The notes: generated by a model from the sequence alone, not told the origin. A DNA stretch of 64,000 nt from Streptomyces sp. F63 (GCF_018070345.1 NZ_JAGPXX010000034.1:1-64000), one strand, 5' to 3'; positions 19,401 through 27,794 are shown, counted from the first letter of the stretch. A program made the numbers and translations.

Positions 19401-19898
19401 ATGCCGGGCTTTGCCAGCCGTCCCGACCCCGCGTCCCCGGACCGCTCGCGTCCGCCGTCCGAAAGCCGGTCGGCGGAACACGCGGGCCACCCCGTCGTCC
19501 TGCGCTGGAGCCGTCACCCGAGCTGCGTCGGGCTGGCGCGGCTGGAGTTGCGCAAGGCGCTGGCCGACTGGGGACTGGCCGCGCTGGAGGAGTCGGCCAC
19601 GCTGGTCCTCTCCGAACTCCTCACCAACGCCGGTCGGCACGCCCGCGTATCGCCGGGACGGCAGATCGAGACCCGGTACATCCCGGCGTTGCCGAGCGGC
19701 CTGCGGATCGAGGTCCACGACGCCTCGCCCGCCCGGCCCGAACTCTGCGCGCCGGACCCGGACGCGTGCGGAGGCCGGGGACTGCTCCTCGTGGCCGCCC
19801 TCGCCGACTCCTGGGGCATCGGCGACCGGAACGGCCCGGGGAAGGTGGTGTGGGGGCACCTGTCGCTTCCGGCCCGAGGGGACGACACTTCACCGTGA
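19401..19898 (+). CDS. ATP-binding protein of the RsbW/anti-sigma kinase type
   Basis: This 165-residue protein has a histidine-kinase-like ATPase domain of the HATPase_c_2 class. The N box is LSELLTNAGRHA (residues 70-81), followed by the D box around EVHDASPARPEL and the G box CGGRGLLLVAALADSWG. No phosphoacceptor histidine domain is present, as in anti-sigma factor kinases. The ATG at 19401 has GGAG at 19389-19392, well placed. It is divergent from the XRE regulator, and together with the DUF397 gene it completes the familiar Streptomyces trio. Targets of such proteins may be sigma factors or the XRE partner; this is inferred from paralogues. Confidence 0.88.
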   Translation: MPGFASRPDPASPDRSRPPSESRSAEHAGHPVVLRWSRHPSCVGLARLELRKALADWGLAALEESATLVLSELLTNAGRHARVSPGRQIETRYIPALPSGLRIEVHDASPARPELCAPDPDACGGRGLLLVAALADSWGIGDRNGPGKVVWGHLSLPARGDDTSP

Positions 19899-19905
19899 CT
19901 GGACT

Positions 19906-19924
19906 CACACGGCTCCCGCGTGTG
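19906..19924. terminator. small hairpin between convergent genes
   Basis: CACACG (19906-19911) pairs with CGTGTG (19919-19924) around a seven-base loop. It occupies the 32-base gap between the ATP-binding protein gene and the convergent three-gene operon. Confidence 0.45.
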
Positions 19925-19930
19925 CTGCCA

Positions 19931-20893
19931 TCACTCGGTGTCGAGATGATCCACGAAGATGCCCACGAGGATGCGCTGCCCCAACCGGGGGGCGGGGAGA
20001 CTGAAGTGCACGCGATTACGGGCGGGGTGCTGTTTGGCGTGCCATTCGCACCGGTAGATCTCACCCTCGTGTTTGACGTCGCGCTGCTTCATGATCTTAG
20101 TCTTGGAGCGGGTTTTGACGCTCTCGGGTGAGAGCGTGATGCCATGGCTGCCGAGCAGTTGCTGGACGGCCCTGGTGTTGCCGGGGTGCGCGGCCAGGGC
20201 GTCTGTGAAGTGGTCGTGCACGACGGCCAGCACATTGACCACCCAGTCGCGTAAGTCCTGGTAAGAGCCGTCGAACTTGCGGAAGGTGAGTGACTCGGCG
20301 AAGACGAGCCCTGGGAAGGCCGCGGCGGCTCTGGCGAAGAAATCACCCTCCGGGACGTTCTCCCGGACGAAGAGCTCACGCCAGAAGCCGGCGAGAGCGG
20401 AGGTCTCGGCGATGAAGTAGACGTCTGCTCCCGTCTCCCCGCCGGTCACCGGGTGCCAGCCCCGTCGCCCGACTGCGGGGAAGACGAGACATCCGACGTT
20501 GTGGCCGCGCACTCCCTGCCACAGCGCGTACCCCACCGACCATGCGAGTTCCTGCACGACTCCGGCGATCTCCACCTGGTCCGGCAGGCCGGGGAGTTCG
20601 GTGTCCCAGGAGGGGCAGCGGTCCATCAGACCAGCCATCCGCAGCCGCGCGTCCCTGCCGGCGCGCGGCTCGGCGCCGCCGTACAGGATCTCGTACAGCT
20701 CAACACCGTCCGCGCACTCGGTCTCGCTCCACCAGGGCGATACGGCGATCCCGTGTTGTTCGCGCAGCTCCGTGAGCGCGTCGCTGAAATCATTCAACAG
20801 GTCCGTGAGCCGGTCCTCCGTGAGTCCCCGAAAGTCAAAGGACGACTCGTCGACGACGAAGCGGTACGGCTCACCTGACTCCGCGCCTGGCAC
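19931..20893 (-). CDS. unknown protein, third gene of the DUF262/AAA operon
   Basis: I do not recognise this 320-residue protein as a named family. It has no signal peptide or membrane segment. The N-terminal part is acidic and helical (GLTEDRLTDLLNDFSDALTE). The middle has DLRDWVVNVLAVVHDHFTDALA. The C-terminal 41 residues (280-320) carry a striking basic and aromatic signature: RCEWHAKQHPARNRVHF, then ILVGIFVDHLDTE. The cysteine, histidines and RxHF pattern suggest a compact catalytic or RNA-binding end, perhaps of the RelE/HigB toxin type, but this is inference. The GTG at 20893 is preferred because GGGGAGG stands seven bases before it; an ATG at 20914 is possible. It overlaps the ATPase gene by 23 bases, so it should be translated with it. 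Confidence 0.75.
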   Translation of the reverse strand: MPGAESGEPYRFVVDESSFDFRGLTEDRLTDLLNDFSDALTELREQHGIAVSPWWSETECADGVELYEILYGGAEPRAGRDARLRMAGLMDRCPSWDTELPGLPDQVEIAGVVQELAWSVGYALWQGVRGHNVGCLVFPAVGRRGWHPVTGGETGADVYFIAETSALAGFWRELFVRENVPEGDFFARAAAAFPGLVFAESLTFRKFDGSYQDLRDWVVNVLAVVHDHFTDALAAHPGNTRAVQQLLGSHGITLSPESVKTRSKTKIMKQRDVKHEGEIYRCEWHAKQHPARNRVHFSLPAPRLGQRILVGIFVDHLDTE

Positions 20894-21986
20894 GCGCCAA
20901 CCTCCCCAGGTCATGTTCCATCTGGTCGAAGAAGCCCGCCGGCCAGTCGGTCAGTTCGCCCTTCGCGGTGAACTCAATGGGTGCGGCTCCGGCTGCCTCT
21001 TCGCCGAAGTAATGGACGAGGGCGTCCTCGGGTGCCAGCACCCGTTCCTCCGCCACGGCGAGGCGGGCGCCGTTCAGCACATGGTCGCTGTGGGTCTCCA
21101 CGATCACCTGAGTGCCGGCGCCCGCGACCCGTGCCAGGAAGCGGCCCAGCTTGGACTGGCCACCCGGGTGCAGGTGTGCCTCGGGATTCTCCACGATCAG
21201 AAGATCACCGGGGCGGGAGAGGAGGCCGGCCACGATGACTGGCAGCGCATAGGAGAAGCCGAACCCCATGTTGGTCGGACGGATCGGTTCACTCAGCAGA
21301 CCTGGTTCCTGGAAGCGGATGGTGCTCGCCGTGATGCCCGGGGGCCACTGGGCCGTGATCTTGACGGGCCGGATGATGTCGGATGCCCAGGTCTCCACCT
21401 GCGTACGGAGGATGGTGACGCCGTGGGTGGCAGCGGTGCCCGGGTGCAGCAGTTCTGCGGCCACCTGATCACTTTCGTGGAGAGCGAGCACCTGCGCGGT
21501 GAACTCACCCTGCGTCCCGACACCGATCCGGTCTGGATGTTCGGCGGATACGCCCAGTTGGTCCCGAGGGCCGAGCCGCTCGGCACAGAGGTAGGTGAAG
21601 CCACATCCGCGGCCGTGCAACTCGGGCAGCATGCGCTCGGGAGCTGTCGCGTCCACGAGGTATAGCGCCTGCTCGTCGGGGACTTCGAAGCGGTGGACGA
21701 CAGGGGCGAAGGCAGGGTCGCTGTTGTCGAGCCGGATCTCGATGACCGAATCCGGCGCGGACGGGTGCAGCACCTCATGAGCCTCTCCCAGCGCCAGTCC
21801 GTACGGTCCATTCAGCTGCACCACGCCACTGCCCCTGGAATCCGCCAATTGCCGGGCCATCAGCAGCGCTTGAATGGTGGTGCTCTTGCCGGTGCCGTTC
21901 AGGCCGGTCAGCACCGTGAAAGGCCGGAACGTGAAGGACGCATCGGTGAAACGCTTGAAGTTCCGGATCCCCAGCGAGGTGATCAC
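20871..21986 (-). CDS. AAA family ATPase with C-terminal DUF3696
   Basis: This 371-residue protein is an ABC/SMC-type ATPase of the kind found in defence islands. The Walker A motif GLNGTGKST is at residues 28-36. A signature-like NMGFGFSYALPV is at 239-250, Walker B is in LLIVENPEAHLHP at 262-274, and the switch motif ETHSDH is at 297-302. The C-terminus (about 328-360) matches DUF3696, with GELTDWPAGFFDQMEHDL. There is no TOPRIM nuclease domain, so it is not a complete OLD protein, and no coiled coil long enough for an SMC. The ATG overlaps the stop of the DUF262 gene by four bases (ATGA). It probably acts as the nucleotide-dependent sensor or motor of the three-gene module. Confidence 0.88.
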   Translation of the reverse strand: MITSLGIRNFKRFTDASFTFRPFTVLTGLNGTGKSTTIQALLMARQLADSRGSGVVQLNGPYGLALGEAHEVLHPSAPDSVIEIRLDNSDPAFAPVVHRFEVPDEQALYLVDATAPERMLPELHGRGCGFTYLCAERLGPRDQLGVSAEHPDRIGVGTQGEFTAQVLALHESDQVAAELLHPGTAATHGVTILRTQVETWASDIIRPVKITAQWPPGITASTIRFQEPGLLSEPIRPTNMGFGFSYALPVIVAGLLSRPGDLLIVENPEAHLHPGGQSKLGRFLARVAGAGTQVIVETHSDHVLNGARLAVAEERVLAPEDALVHYFGEEAAGAAPIEFTAKGELTDWPAGFFDQMEHDLGRLARARRGVR

Positions 21987-23158
21987 GCGCCTGCCTCCGC
22001 AGCGCGCGCGGTGGCTTCGAAGCGGTAGAGAACGCGGCGGACGTCACCCGTAGACGAGGTGATCGCCTCCAGATACCGGTAGTCGTTCGTCATGAGCTCG
22101 CGCGCCGCCCTGATGATGTCCTTCCGACGGCGTTCCAGATCCTCTGGGTCGCTGTCAGCCAGTGTGATCGACCAGGTCTCGAATAGAGCGCGGTTGATCG
22201 GGTTTCTTCCGGACACGCCCAGCGGCCACTTGCGGAAGGCGTATTCGGCGAAGACTGTGCGTGCGTTTCGCATGGCCTTTTCGAAGGCGGACTTGAGTTC
22301 CTCGACACGTTCGCTGGATACCTCCTTCGGGTTGTCCAGCATGGCCGTGGTGCGTTGCAGAAACGGGTCCATCGCCGGGCCCTTGGCGTGCGCATAACCG
22401 TCCACTCCCAGCAGCCAGAACGCGGCGAAGCGCAGTGCCATCTCCCGGTCATTCATCCGAAGGTGGCCGCCCAGGTTGTTCGTCGCCTCGTTGAACGCCG
22501 CCGTTGAGGTCATCGCCTTGAGGATCGCCCGGCTGCGGTCCCGGCTCATGCAGTGCCGGATCTCCTGGGCGCTGAGGGGGGTCCCGCCGGTGTTGATGCG
22601 CTTGAAGATGTCATACATGACGTCTGTCGGAGTCGTCGGATCGATGACGTGGGCGACGATCTGCGCGTTGTTGATGCGCCGCTTCCACGGCGCGGGGAGG
22701 TCGTCGAACCGCTTCCCCTCGACGGTTTCCTTGAGATATTCGAGCCCTTTCAACGCGAAGCCCGCACCCTCCCCGCCGCGCACGAAGTCGTGGATGGTCG
22801 ACAGCCGCTGAAGCCCGTCGACCACGCGCATGTACCCGTCGGTGTCTTCCGCGAAATAGAACGCGGGGAGCGGGATCTGCAGGAGCACCGACTCGATGAG
22901 CCTGGACTTCTGCCCCAGCTTCCAGACCCGGCCCCGCTGGAAGTCGGGAGCGAGCTCCAGCGAATCATCGTCGATCATGTCCAGAGCGTTGCGCAGCGAG
23001 AATTGCCGGGTATTGACCCTGATCTGCTCCGGATTCCAGGGCCGGTCGATCTCGGGGAGGGCGTCGTCGTTCTCCTCCTCCGCTTCGACGTCGGTGGCTT
23101 TGTCGAGGAAGTACTCCTCCGTAATCTTCTGCGGGTGCTGGCGCTCCGGGGTCGTCAT
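21983..23158 (-). CDS. DUF262 domain protein (GmrS/SspE-type N-terminal domain)
   Basis: This 391-residue protein carries a DUF262 domain, the ParB-related fold seen in the type IV restriction enzyme GmrSD and in SspE of phosphorothioate defence. DFQRGRVWK is at residues 72-80. DGLQRLSTI at 114-122 corresponds to the DGQQR nucleotide-binding motif, with L for the first Q. FKRINTGGTPLSAQEIRH ends at 202. No DUF1524 HNH nuclease (H-x-x-P motif) follows, unlike GmrSD, so the C-terminal half is helical and of unknown function. It is the first gene of the operon. The ATG at 23158 has no Shine-Dalgarno sequence, and a TACGAT box sits only eight bases upstream, so the mRNA is probably leaderless. 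Confidence 0.88.
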   Translation of the reverse strand: MTTPERQHPQKITEEYFLDKATDVEAEEENDDALPEIDRPWNPEQIRVNTRQFSLRNALDMIDDDSLELAPDFQRGRVWKLGQKSRLIESVLLQIPLPAFYFAEDTDGYMRVVDGLQRLSTIHDFVRGGEGAGFALKGLEYLKETVEGKRFDDLPAPWKRRINNAQIVAHVIDPTTPTDVMYDIFKRINTGGTPLSAQEIRHCMSRDRSRAILKAMTSTAAFNEATNNLGGHLRMNDREMALRFAAFWLLGVDGYAHAKGPAMDPFLQRTTAMLDNPKEVSSERVEELKSAFEKAMRNARTVFAEYAFRKWPLGVSGRNPINRALFETWSITLADSDPEDLERRRKDIIRAARELMTNDYRYLEAITSSTGDVRRVLYRFEATARAAEAGA

Positions 23159-23165
23159 GGACGCG

Positions 23166-23171
23166 ATCGTA
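23166..23171 (-). promoter_or_regulatory. -10 box of the DUF262 operon, leaderless start
   Basis: On the minus strand TACGAT lies seven bases before the ATG of the DUF262 gene, so transcription should begin at or next to the start codon. I see no good -35 hexamer at the usual distance, which fits a weak or activator-dependent promoter. Confidence 0.4.
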
Positions 23172-23329
23172 TCGGGGGACTACGGCCCGGCTCCCCGTGT
23201 TCGAAGCGGAACTCCCGATGCCGGGCGCGCTGGCCGCCCGGCCGGTTGCGCTGGCACGACGTACCCCGCCGGGCGACGCGGGCACGGCGGGCGGAAGATC
23301 CGGCCGGTAGCATGCCGCCAGACCGGCCG

Positions 23330-23400
23330 GGTGCCGGCCGGTCACCACCGGTCACCGGACCGGCCGACCAGCCGCCGGTCGCCGACCGGCCGGCCACCGA
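23330..23400. repeat. short degenerate CCGGTC/GACCGG repeats before the HIT gene
   Basis: The stretch contains many copies of ACCGGCCGG, CCGGTC and CACCGG in both orientations, ending 25 bases before the HIT gene. It may fold into several competing hairpins. It marks the right-hand edge of the accessory interval 18.0-23.4 kb. Confidence 0.5.
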
Positions 23401-23425
23401 ACGAACGTGCCGAGGAGGTCCGCTG

Positions 23426-23785
23426 ATGGCGGGAGAGCCGCAGGCCGACTGTCTGTTCTGCAAGATCGTGGCGGGGGAGGTGCCGGCCACCCTCGTGCGC
23501 GAGAGCGAGACGACGGTCGCCTTCCGCGACATAAACCCCCAGGCTCCGACGCACGTTCTCGTCATCCCCAAGGCGCACCACCCCGACGCGGCGTCCGTCG
23601 CGGCGGCCGATCCGCAGCTCGCCGCGGACATCCTGCGCGAGGCGGGCGCCGTCGCCGCCGACGAACACATCGACGGGTCCGGCTACCGCATCGTGCTCAA
23701 CACCGGCGCCGGCGCCGGGCAGACCGTGTTCCACGTCCACGCGCACGTCCTCGGCGGACGCGGCCTCAACTGGCCTCCCGGGTAG
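23426..23785 (+). CDS. HIT family protein (HINT-like nucleotide hydrolase)
   Basis: This 119-residue protein belongs to the histidine triad family, whose members hydrolyse nucleoside phosphoramidates and related nucleotides. The start CLFCKIVAGEVPA with a CxxC pair, the middle FRDINPQAPTHVLVIPKAHH, and the catalytic triad VFHVHAHVLGGR near the C-terminus are classic. The ATG at 23426 is preceded by GAGGAGG at 23412-23418. The RNase Z gene starts six bases after its stop codon, so the two are co-transcribed. Confidence 0.93.
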   Translation: MAGEPQADCLFCKIVAGEVPATLVRESETTVAFRDINPQAPTHVLVIPKAHHPDAASVAAADPQLAADILREAGAVAADEHIDGSGYRIVLNTGAGAGQTVFHVHAHVLGGRGLNWPPG

Positions 23786-23790
23786 TCCCC

Positions 23791-24708
23791 TTGACCCGCG
23801 AGCTGATCATCCTCGGCACCGCCAGCCAGGTGCCCACCCGGGAACGCAACCACCACGGCTGCATACTGCGCTGGGACGGCGAGGGCATCCTGTTCGACCC
23901 CGGCGAGGGCACCCAGCGGCAGATGCTCTACGCGGGCGCGGCCGTCCACGACATCACCCGCATCTGCGTGACGCACTTCCACGGTGACCACTCGCTGGGC
24001 CTCGCCGGCGTCATCCAGCGCATCAACCTCGACCGGGTGCCCCACCCCGTCACCGCGCACTACCCGGCCAGTGGCGCCCACTTCTTCGAACGGCTCCGCT
24101 ACTCCACCTCCTACTACGAGGCCGTGGAGCTGGACGAGCACCCGGTGCACGGGGACGGGGTCATCGCCGAGACCGAGCCGTTCACCCTGGAGGCCCGGCG
24201 GCTCTCGCACCCCGTCGAGGCCTACGGCTACAAGCTGACCGAACCGGACGGGCGCCACATGCTCCCCGAGCGGCTGGCCGCGTACGGCGTCTCCGGCCCC
24301 GACGTCGGCCGGCTGGCCCGGGAGGGCAGCCTGGAGACCGCGGAGCACGGCACCGTCCATGTCGAGCAGGTGAGCGAGGTGCGGCGCGGCCAGCGCTTCG
24401 CGTTCGTGATGGACACCCGGCTGTGCGAGGGCGCCGAGGCGCTCGCGGAGGGCTGCGACATGCTCGTCACCGAGTCCACCTTCCTCGACGAGGACGAACG
24501 GCTGGCGGCCGAGGCCGGCCACCTCACCGCCGGGCAGGCCGCCCGGCTGGCCACCGCCGCCGGGGTGCGGCACCTCGTGCTCACTCACTTCTCCCAGCGG
24601 TACACGGACGCGGAGGAGTTCGGGCGGCAGGCCCGCGCCGCCGGCTTCGACGGCGAGCTGACGGTGGCCCGGGACCTCCTGCGGGTCCCCGTACCGAAAC
24701 GCCACTGA
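23791..24708 (+). CDS. rnz: ribonuclease Z
   Basis: This 305-residue protein is the short ELAC-type RNase Z, an endonuclease that removes 3' trailers from tRNA precursors. LGTASQVPTRERNHHG opens the fold, THFHGDHSLGLAGVIQ gives the HxHxDH zinc site, and FVMDTRLCEG, ESTFLDEDE and LTHFSQRY supply the remaining motifs. The start is a TTG at 23791: the frame has no ATG or GTG nearby, and the conserved TRELIILGT begins right after it. The gene follows the HIT gene closely. Streptomyces tRNA genes often lack encoded CCA ends, which makes RNase Z essential in such genomes. Confidence 0.93.
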   Translation: MTRELIILGTASQVPTRERNHHGCILRWDGEGILFDPGEGTQRQMLYAGAAVHDITRICVTHFHGDHSLGLAGVIQRINLDRVPHPVTAHYPASGAHFFERLRYSTSYYEAVELDEHPVHGDGVIAETEPFTLEARRLSHPVEAYGYKLTEPDGRHMLPERLAAYGVSGPDVGRLAREGSLETAEHGTVHVEQVSEVRRGQRFAFVMDTRLCEGAEALAEGCDMLVTESTFLDEDERLAAEAGHLTAGQAARLATAAGVRHLVLTHFSQRYTDAEEFGRQARAAGFDGELTVARDLLRVPVPKRH

Positions 24709-24882
24709 CCTCCGGAAGGCCGCGGGAGGGCCCCGGGCGTCACCGGGGCGGCCCCGACAGGCCGGGAAAACCACTCGGGCCTGTCAGCCCCCCCGTCGTA
24801 CCCTGGATCACGAGAGAAACCGCACGGCACAGATGCGGTGCACCGACGAAGAAGGCGGGACAGCAGGCCCCAGAGCCGGCCC

Positions 24883-25947
24883 ATGACGCAGACACCTTCA
24901 GCACAGAACCCCGACGAGGGGCAGGCGCGCGCCCGCTTCACCGTCCCGGCCAATCACCCGATGGTGACGGTCCTGGGCTCCGGAGACTCCCTGCTGCGCG
25001 TGATCGAGAAGTCCTTTCCCCGCACCGACATCCACGTCCGGGGAAATGAGGTCAGCGCGGTCGGCGACCCGGCGGAAGTCGCCCTGGTCCAGCGCCTGTT
25101 CGACGAGATGATGCTGGTGTTGCGCACCGGCCAGCCGATGACGGAGGACGCCGTGGAACGCTCCATCGCCATGCTGCGCGCCCCCGAGAACGGCGAGGGC
25201 GGGCCCGAGACCCCGGCCCAGGTGCTCACGCAGAACATCCTCTCCAACCGCGGCCGCACCATCCGCCCCAAGACGCTCAACCAGAAGCGCTACGTCGACG
25301 CCATCGACCGGCACACGATCGTCTTCGGCATCGGCCCGGCCGGTACCGGCAAGACCTATCTGGCCATGGCCAAGGCGGTGCAGGCCCTGCAGTCCAAGCA
25401 GGTCAACCGGATCATCCTGACCCGGCCCGCCGTGGAGGCGGGGGAGCGGCTGGGCTTCCTGCCCGGCACGCTCTACGAGAAGATCGACCCGTATCTGCGC
25501 CCGCTCTACGACGCCCTGCACGACATGCTCGACCCCGACTCCATCCCCCGCCTGATGGCGGCCGGGACGATCGAGGTGGCGCCGCTGGCGTACATGCGCG
25601 GCCGGACGCTCAACGACGCCTTCATCATCCTCGACGAGGCGCAGAACACCAGCGCCGAGCAGATGAAGATGTTCCTCACCCGGCTCGGCTTCGACTCCAA
25701 GATCGTGATCACCGGTGACGTCACCCAGGTCGACCTCCCCGGCGGCACCAGGAGCGGTCTGCGCCAGGTGCAGGAGATCCTCCACGACGTGGAGGACGTC
25801 CACTTCGCCCGGCTGACGAGCACCGACGTGGTCCGGCACAAGCTGGTCGGCCGGATCGTCGACGCCTACGACCGCTACGACAGCCGGGAAGGCGGTCATG
25901 ACGGCGCCCGGGGGCACACCCGGGGCCACGGGCACCCCGGCAAGTAG
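24883..25947 (+). CDS. PhoH family ATPase (PhoH-like, phosphate-starvation type)
   Basis: This 354-residue protein is a PhoH-type ATPase, a cytoplasmic P-loop protein implicated in RNA processing. Walker A is GPAGTGKT (residues 151-158), ILTRPAVEAGERLGFLPG follows, and Walker B is FIILDEAQNTS with GDVTQVDLP after it. A histidine- and glycine-rich tail closes the protein. The ATG at 24883 is chosen because the conserved N-terminal domain starts shortly after; an upstream in-frame start at 24838 adds an arginine-rich segment of doubtful origin. It lies 12 bases upstream of ybeY, an order conserved across many bacteria. Confidence 0.93.
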   Translation: MTQTPSAQNPDEGQARARFTVPANHPMVTVLGSGDSLLRVIEKSFPRTDIHVRGNEVSAVGDPAEVALVQRLFDEMMLVLRTGQPMTEDAVERSIAMLRAPENGEGGPETPAQVLTQNILSNRGRTIRPKTLNQKRYVDAIDRHTIVFGIGPAGTGKTYLAMAKAVQALQSKQVNRIILTRPAVEAGERLGFLPGTLYEKIDPYLRPLYDALHDMLDPDSIPRLMAAGTIEVAPLAYMRGRTLNDAFIILDEAQNTSAEQMKMFLTRLGFDSKIVITGDVTQVDLPGGTRSGLRQVQEILHDVEDVHFARLTSTDVVRHKLVGRIVDAYDRYDSREGGHDGARGHTRGHGHPGK

Positions 25948-25959
25948 ACTCACCGCACC

Positions 25960-26457
25960 ATGTCGATCGACGTCAACAACGAGTCCGGTACCGCAGTGGA
26001 CGAGCAGGCGCTGCTGGACGTCGCCCGCTACGCCCTCGCCCGGATGCGCATCCACCCGCTCGCCGAGCTCTCCGTGATCGTCGTCGACAGCGACGCCATG
26101 GAGCAGCTCCACCGCCAGTGGATGGACCTCCCGGGCCCCACGGACGTCATGTCCTTCCCGATGGACGAGCTCCGCCCGCCGGCCAAGGACGACGAGGAGC
26201 CCCCGCAGGGGCTGCTCGGCGACATCGTGCTCTGCCCCGAGGTGGCCCGGCGGCAGGGCGAGGAGGCGCCGACGGCGCACTCGATGGACGAGGAGCTCCA
26301 GCTCCTCACCGTCCACGGCGTCCTCCACCTCCTCGGTTACGACCACGAGGAGCCGGAGGACAAGGTCGAGATGTTCGGCCTGCAGAAAGCGATCATCGAC
26401 GGCTGGCGCGCCGAGCGCGGCGTCGAGGGCCCCTCGCCGGCGCCCACCACCCGGTGA
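25960..26457 (+). CDS. ybeY: endoribonuclease YbeY
   Basis: This 165-residue metalloprotein is YbeY, a zinc endoribonuclease needed for 16S rRNA 3'-end maturation and ribosome quality control. The zinc motif H-x3-H-x5-H appears in HGVLHLLGYDHEEPED. Upstream are TDVMSFPMDE and LLGDIVLCPEVARRQ, as expected. It follows the phoH-like gene by 12 bases and overlaps the CBS-domain gene by four bases (GTGA). This fits the widespread phoH-ybeY-corC-era cluster. Confidence 0.96.
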   Translation: MSIDVNNESGTAVDEQALLDVARYALARMRIHPLAELSVIVVDSDAMEQLHRQWMDLPGPTDVMSFPMDELRPPAKDDEEPPQGLLGDIVLCPEVARRQGEEAPTAHSMDEELQLLTVHGVLHLLGYDHEEPEDKVEMFGLQKAIIDGWRAERGVEGPSPAPTTR

Positions 26458-27794
26458 CCGGCCAACTGATCGGCGCGGCCGTCCTGCTGGTCGTCGTGGC
26501 CTGGCTCGCCGCCTGCGCCGAGACGGGCCTGGCCCGGACGACCCGGTTCCGCGCCGAGGAGGCCGTGCGCTCGGGGCGCCGCGGCAGCGCCAAGCTGATG
26601 GCGGTGGCCGAGGACCCCAGCCGCTATCTCAACGTGGCCCTGCTGGTGCGGGTGGCCTGCGAGATGGCGGCCGGCGTACTGGTCACCTTCGCCGCGGTGC
26701 GGGAGTTCGACGAGACCTGGGAGGCCCTGGCCCTCGCCACCGGCGTGATGGTGCTGGTCTCCTACGTCGCCGTCGGCGTCTCCCCGCGCACCATCGGCCG
26801 GCAGCACCCGCTGAACACCGCCACCGCCGCCGCGTACGTCCTGCTGCCGCTGGCCCGGATCATGGGGCCGGTCCCGCAGCTGCTGATTCTCCTCGGCAAT
26901 GCCCTCACCCCCGGCAAGGGCTTCCGCAAGGGCCCGTTCGCCTCGGAGGCGGAGCTGCGGGCCATGGTGGACCTGGCCGAGCAGGAGCAGCTGATCGAGG
27001 CCGAGGAACGGAAGATGGTGCACTCCGTCTTCGAGCTGGGCGACACCCTCGTCCGCGAGGTGATGGTGCCCCGCACCGACCTCATCGTCATCGAACGCGG
27101 CAAGACCGTCCGGCAGGCCCTCACCCTCGCCCTGCGCTCCGGCTTCTCCCGGATCCCCGTGGTGGGGGAGAGTGAGGACGACGTCGTCGGCATCGTCTAC
27201 CTCAAGGACCTCGCCCGGAAGACCCACATCAACCGGGAGTCGGAGAACGACCTGGTCTCCACGGCCATGCGCCCGGCCGCGTTCGTCCCCGACACCAAGA
27301 ACGCCGGGGACCTGCTGCGCGAGATGCAGCAGCGGCGCAACCACGTCGCGGTCGTGGTCGACGAGTACGGCGGCACCGCCGGCATCGTCACCATCGAGGA
27401 CATCCTGGAGGAGATCGTCGGCGAGATCACCGACGAGTACGACCGGGAGCTCCCGCCGGTGGAGGAGCTGGGCGGGGGCCGCCACCGCGTCACCGCCCGC
27501 CTCGACATCGGCGACCTGGGGGACCTCTACGGGCTCGACCTGGACGACGAGGACGTGGAGACGGTCGGCGGGCTGCTCGCCAAGCTGCTGGGCCGGGTGC
27601 CGATCGCGGGGGCGACCGCCGTGGTGGACCTCGCCGACTACGTCACCGACCCGGAACCGCCGGCCCTGCGGCTGACCGCGGAGTCCCCGGCCGGCCGCCG
27701 CAACCGTATCGTCACGGTGCTGGTGGAGCCGGTCCCCGCCGAGGAGGGCGGCCCCGCCGGGGACGAGGACGGGGAGGACGCCGGCCGGGCGTAG
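26454..27794 (+). CDS. CNNM/CorC-family membrane protein with CBS domains
   Basis: This 446-residue protein has an N-terminal DUF21/CNNM membrane domain with three to four hydrophobic segments (GAAVLLVVVAWLAACAE, VALLVRVACEMAAGVLVTF, VMVLVSYVAVGVS). Two CBS domains follow, starting about VREVMVPRTDLIVIE, with VVVDEYGGTAGIVTIEDILEEIVGEI in the second. A C-terminal CorC/HlyC domain ends the protein. Such proteins are called hemolysin-like in databases, but the family acts in magnesium or cobalt transport. The GTG at 26454 overlaps the ybeY stop, so coupling is certain. The tail is acidic and glycine-rich. Confidence 0.92.
   Translation: MTGQLIGAAVLLVVVAWLAACAETGLARTTRFRAEEAVRSGRRGSAKLMAVAEDPSRYLNVALLVRVACEMAAGVLVTFAAVREFDETWEALALATGVMVLVSYVAVGVSPRTIGRQHPLNTATAAAYVLLPLARIMGPVPQLLILLGNALTPGKGFRKGPFASEAELRAMVDLAEQEQLIEAEERKMVHSVFELGDTLVREVMVPRTDLIVIERGKTVRQALTLALRSGFSRIPVVGESEDDVVGIVYLKDLARKTHINRESENDLVSTAMRPAAFVPDTKNAGDLLREMQQRRNHVAVVVDEYGGTAGIVTIEDILEEIVGEITDEYDRELPPVEELGGGRHRVTARLDIGDLGDLYGLDLDDEDVETVGGLLAKLLGRVPIAGATAVVDLADYVTDPEPPALRLTAESPAGRRNRIVTVLVEPVPAEEGGPAGDEDGEDAGRA

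Noticed and set aside
20871..21986. OLD-type nuclease-ATPase
   Set aside because: The AAA protein has Walker motifs but no TOPRIM domain; the C-terminus is DUF3696 instead.
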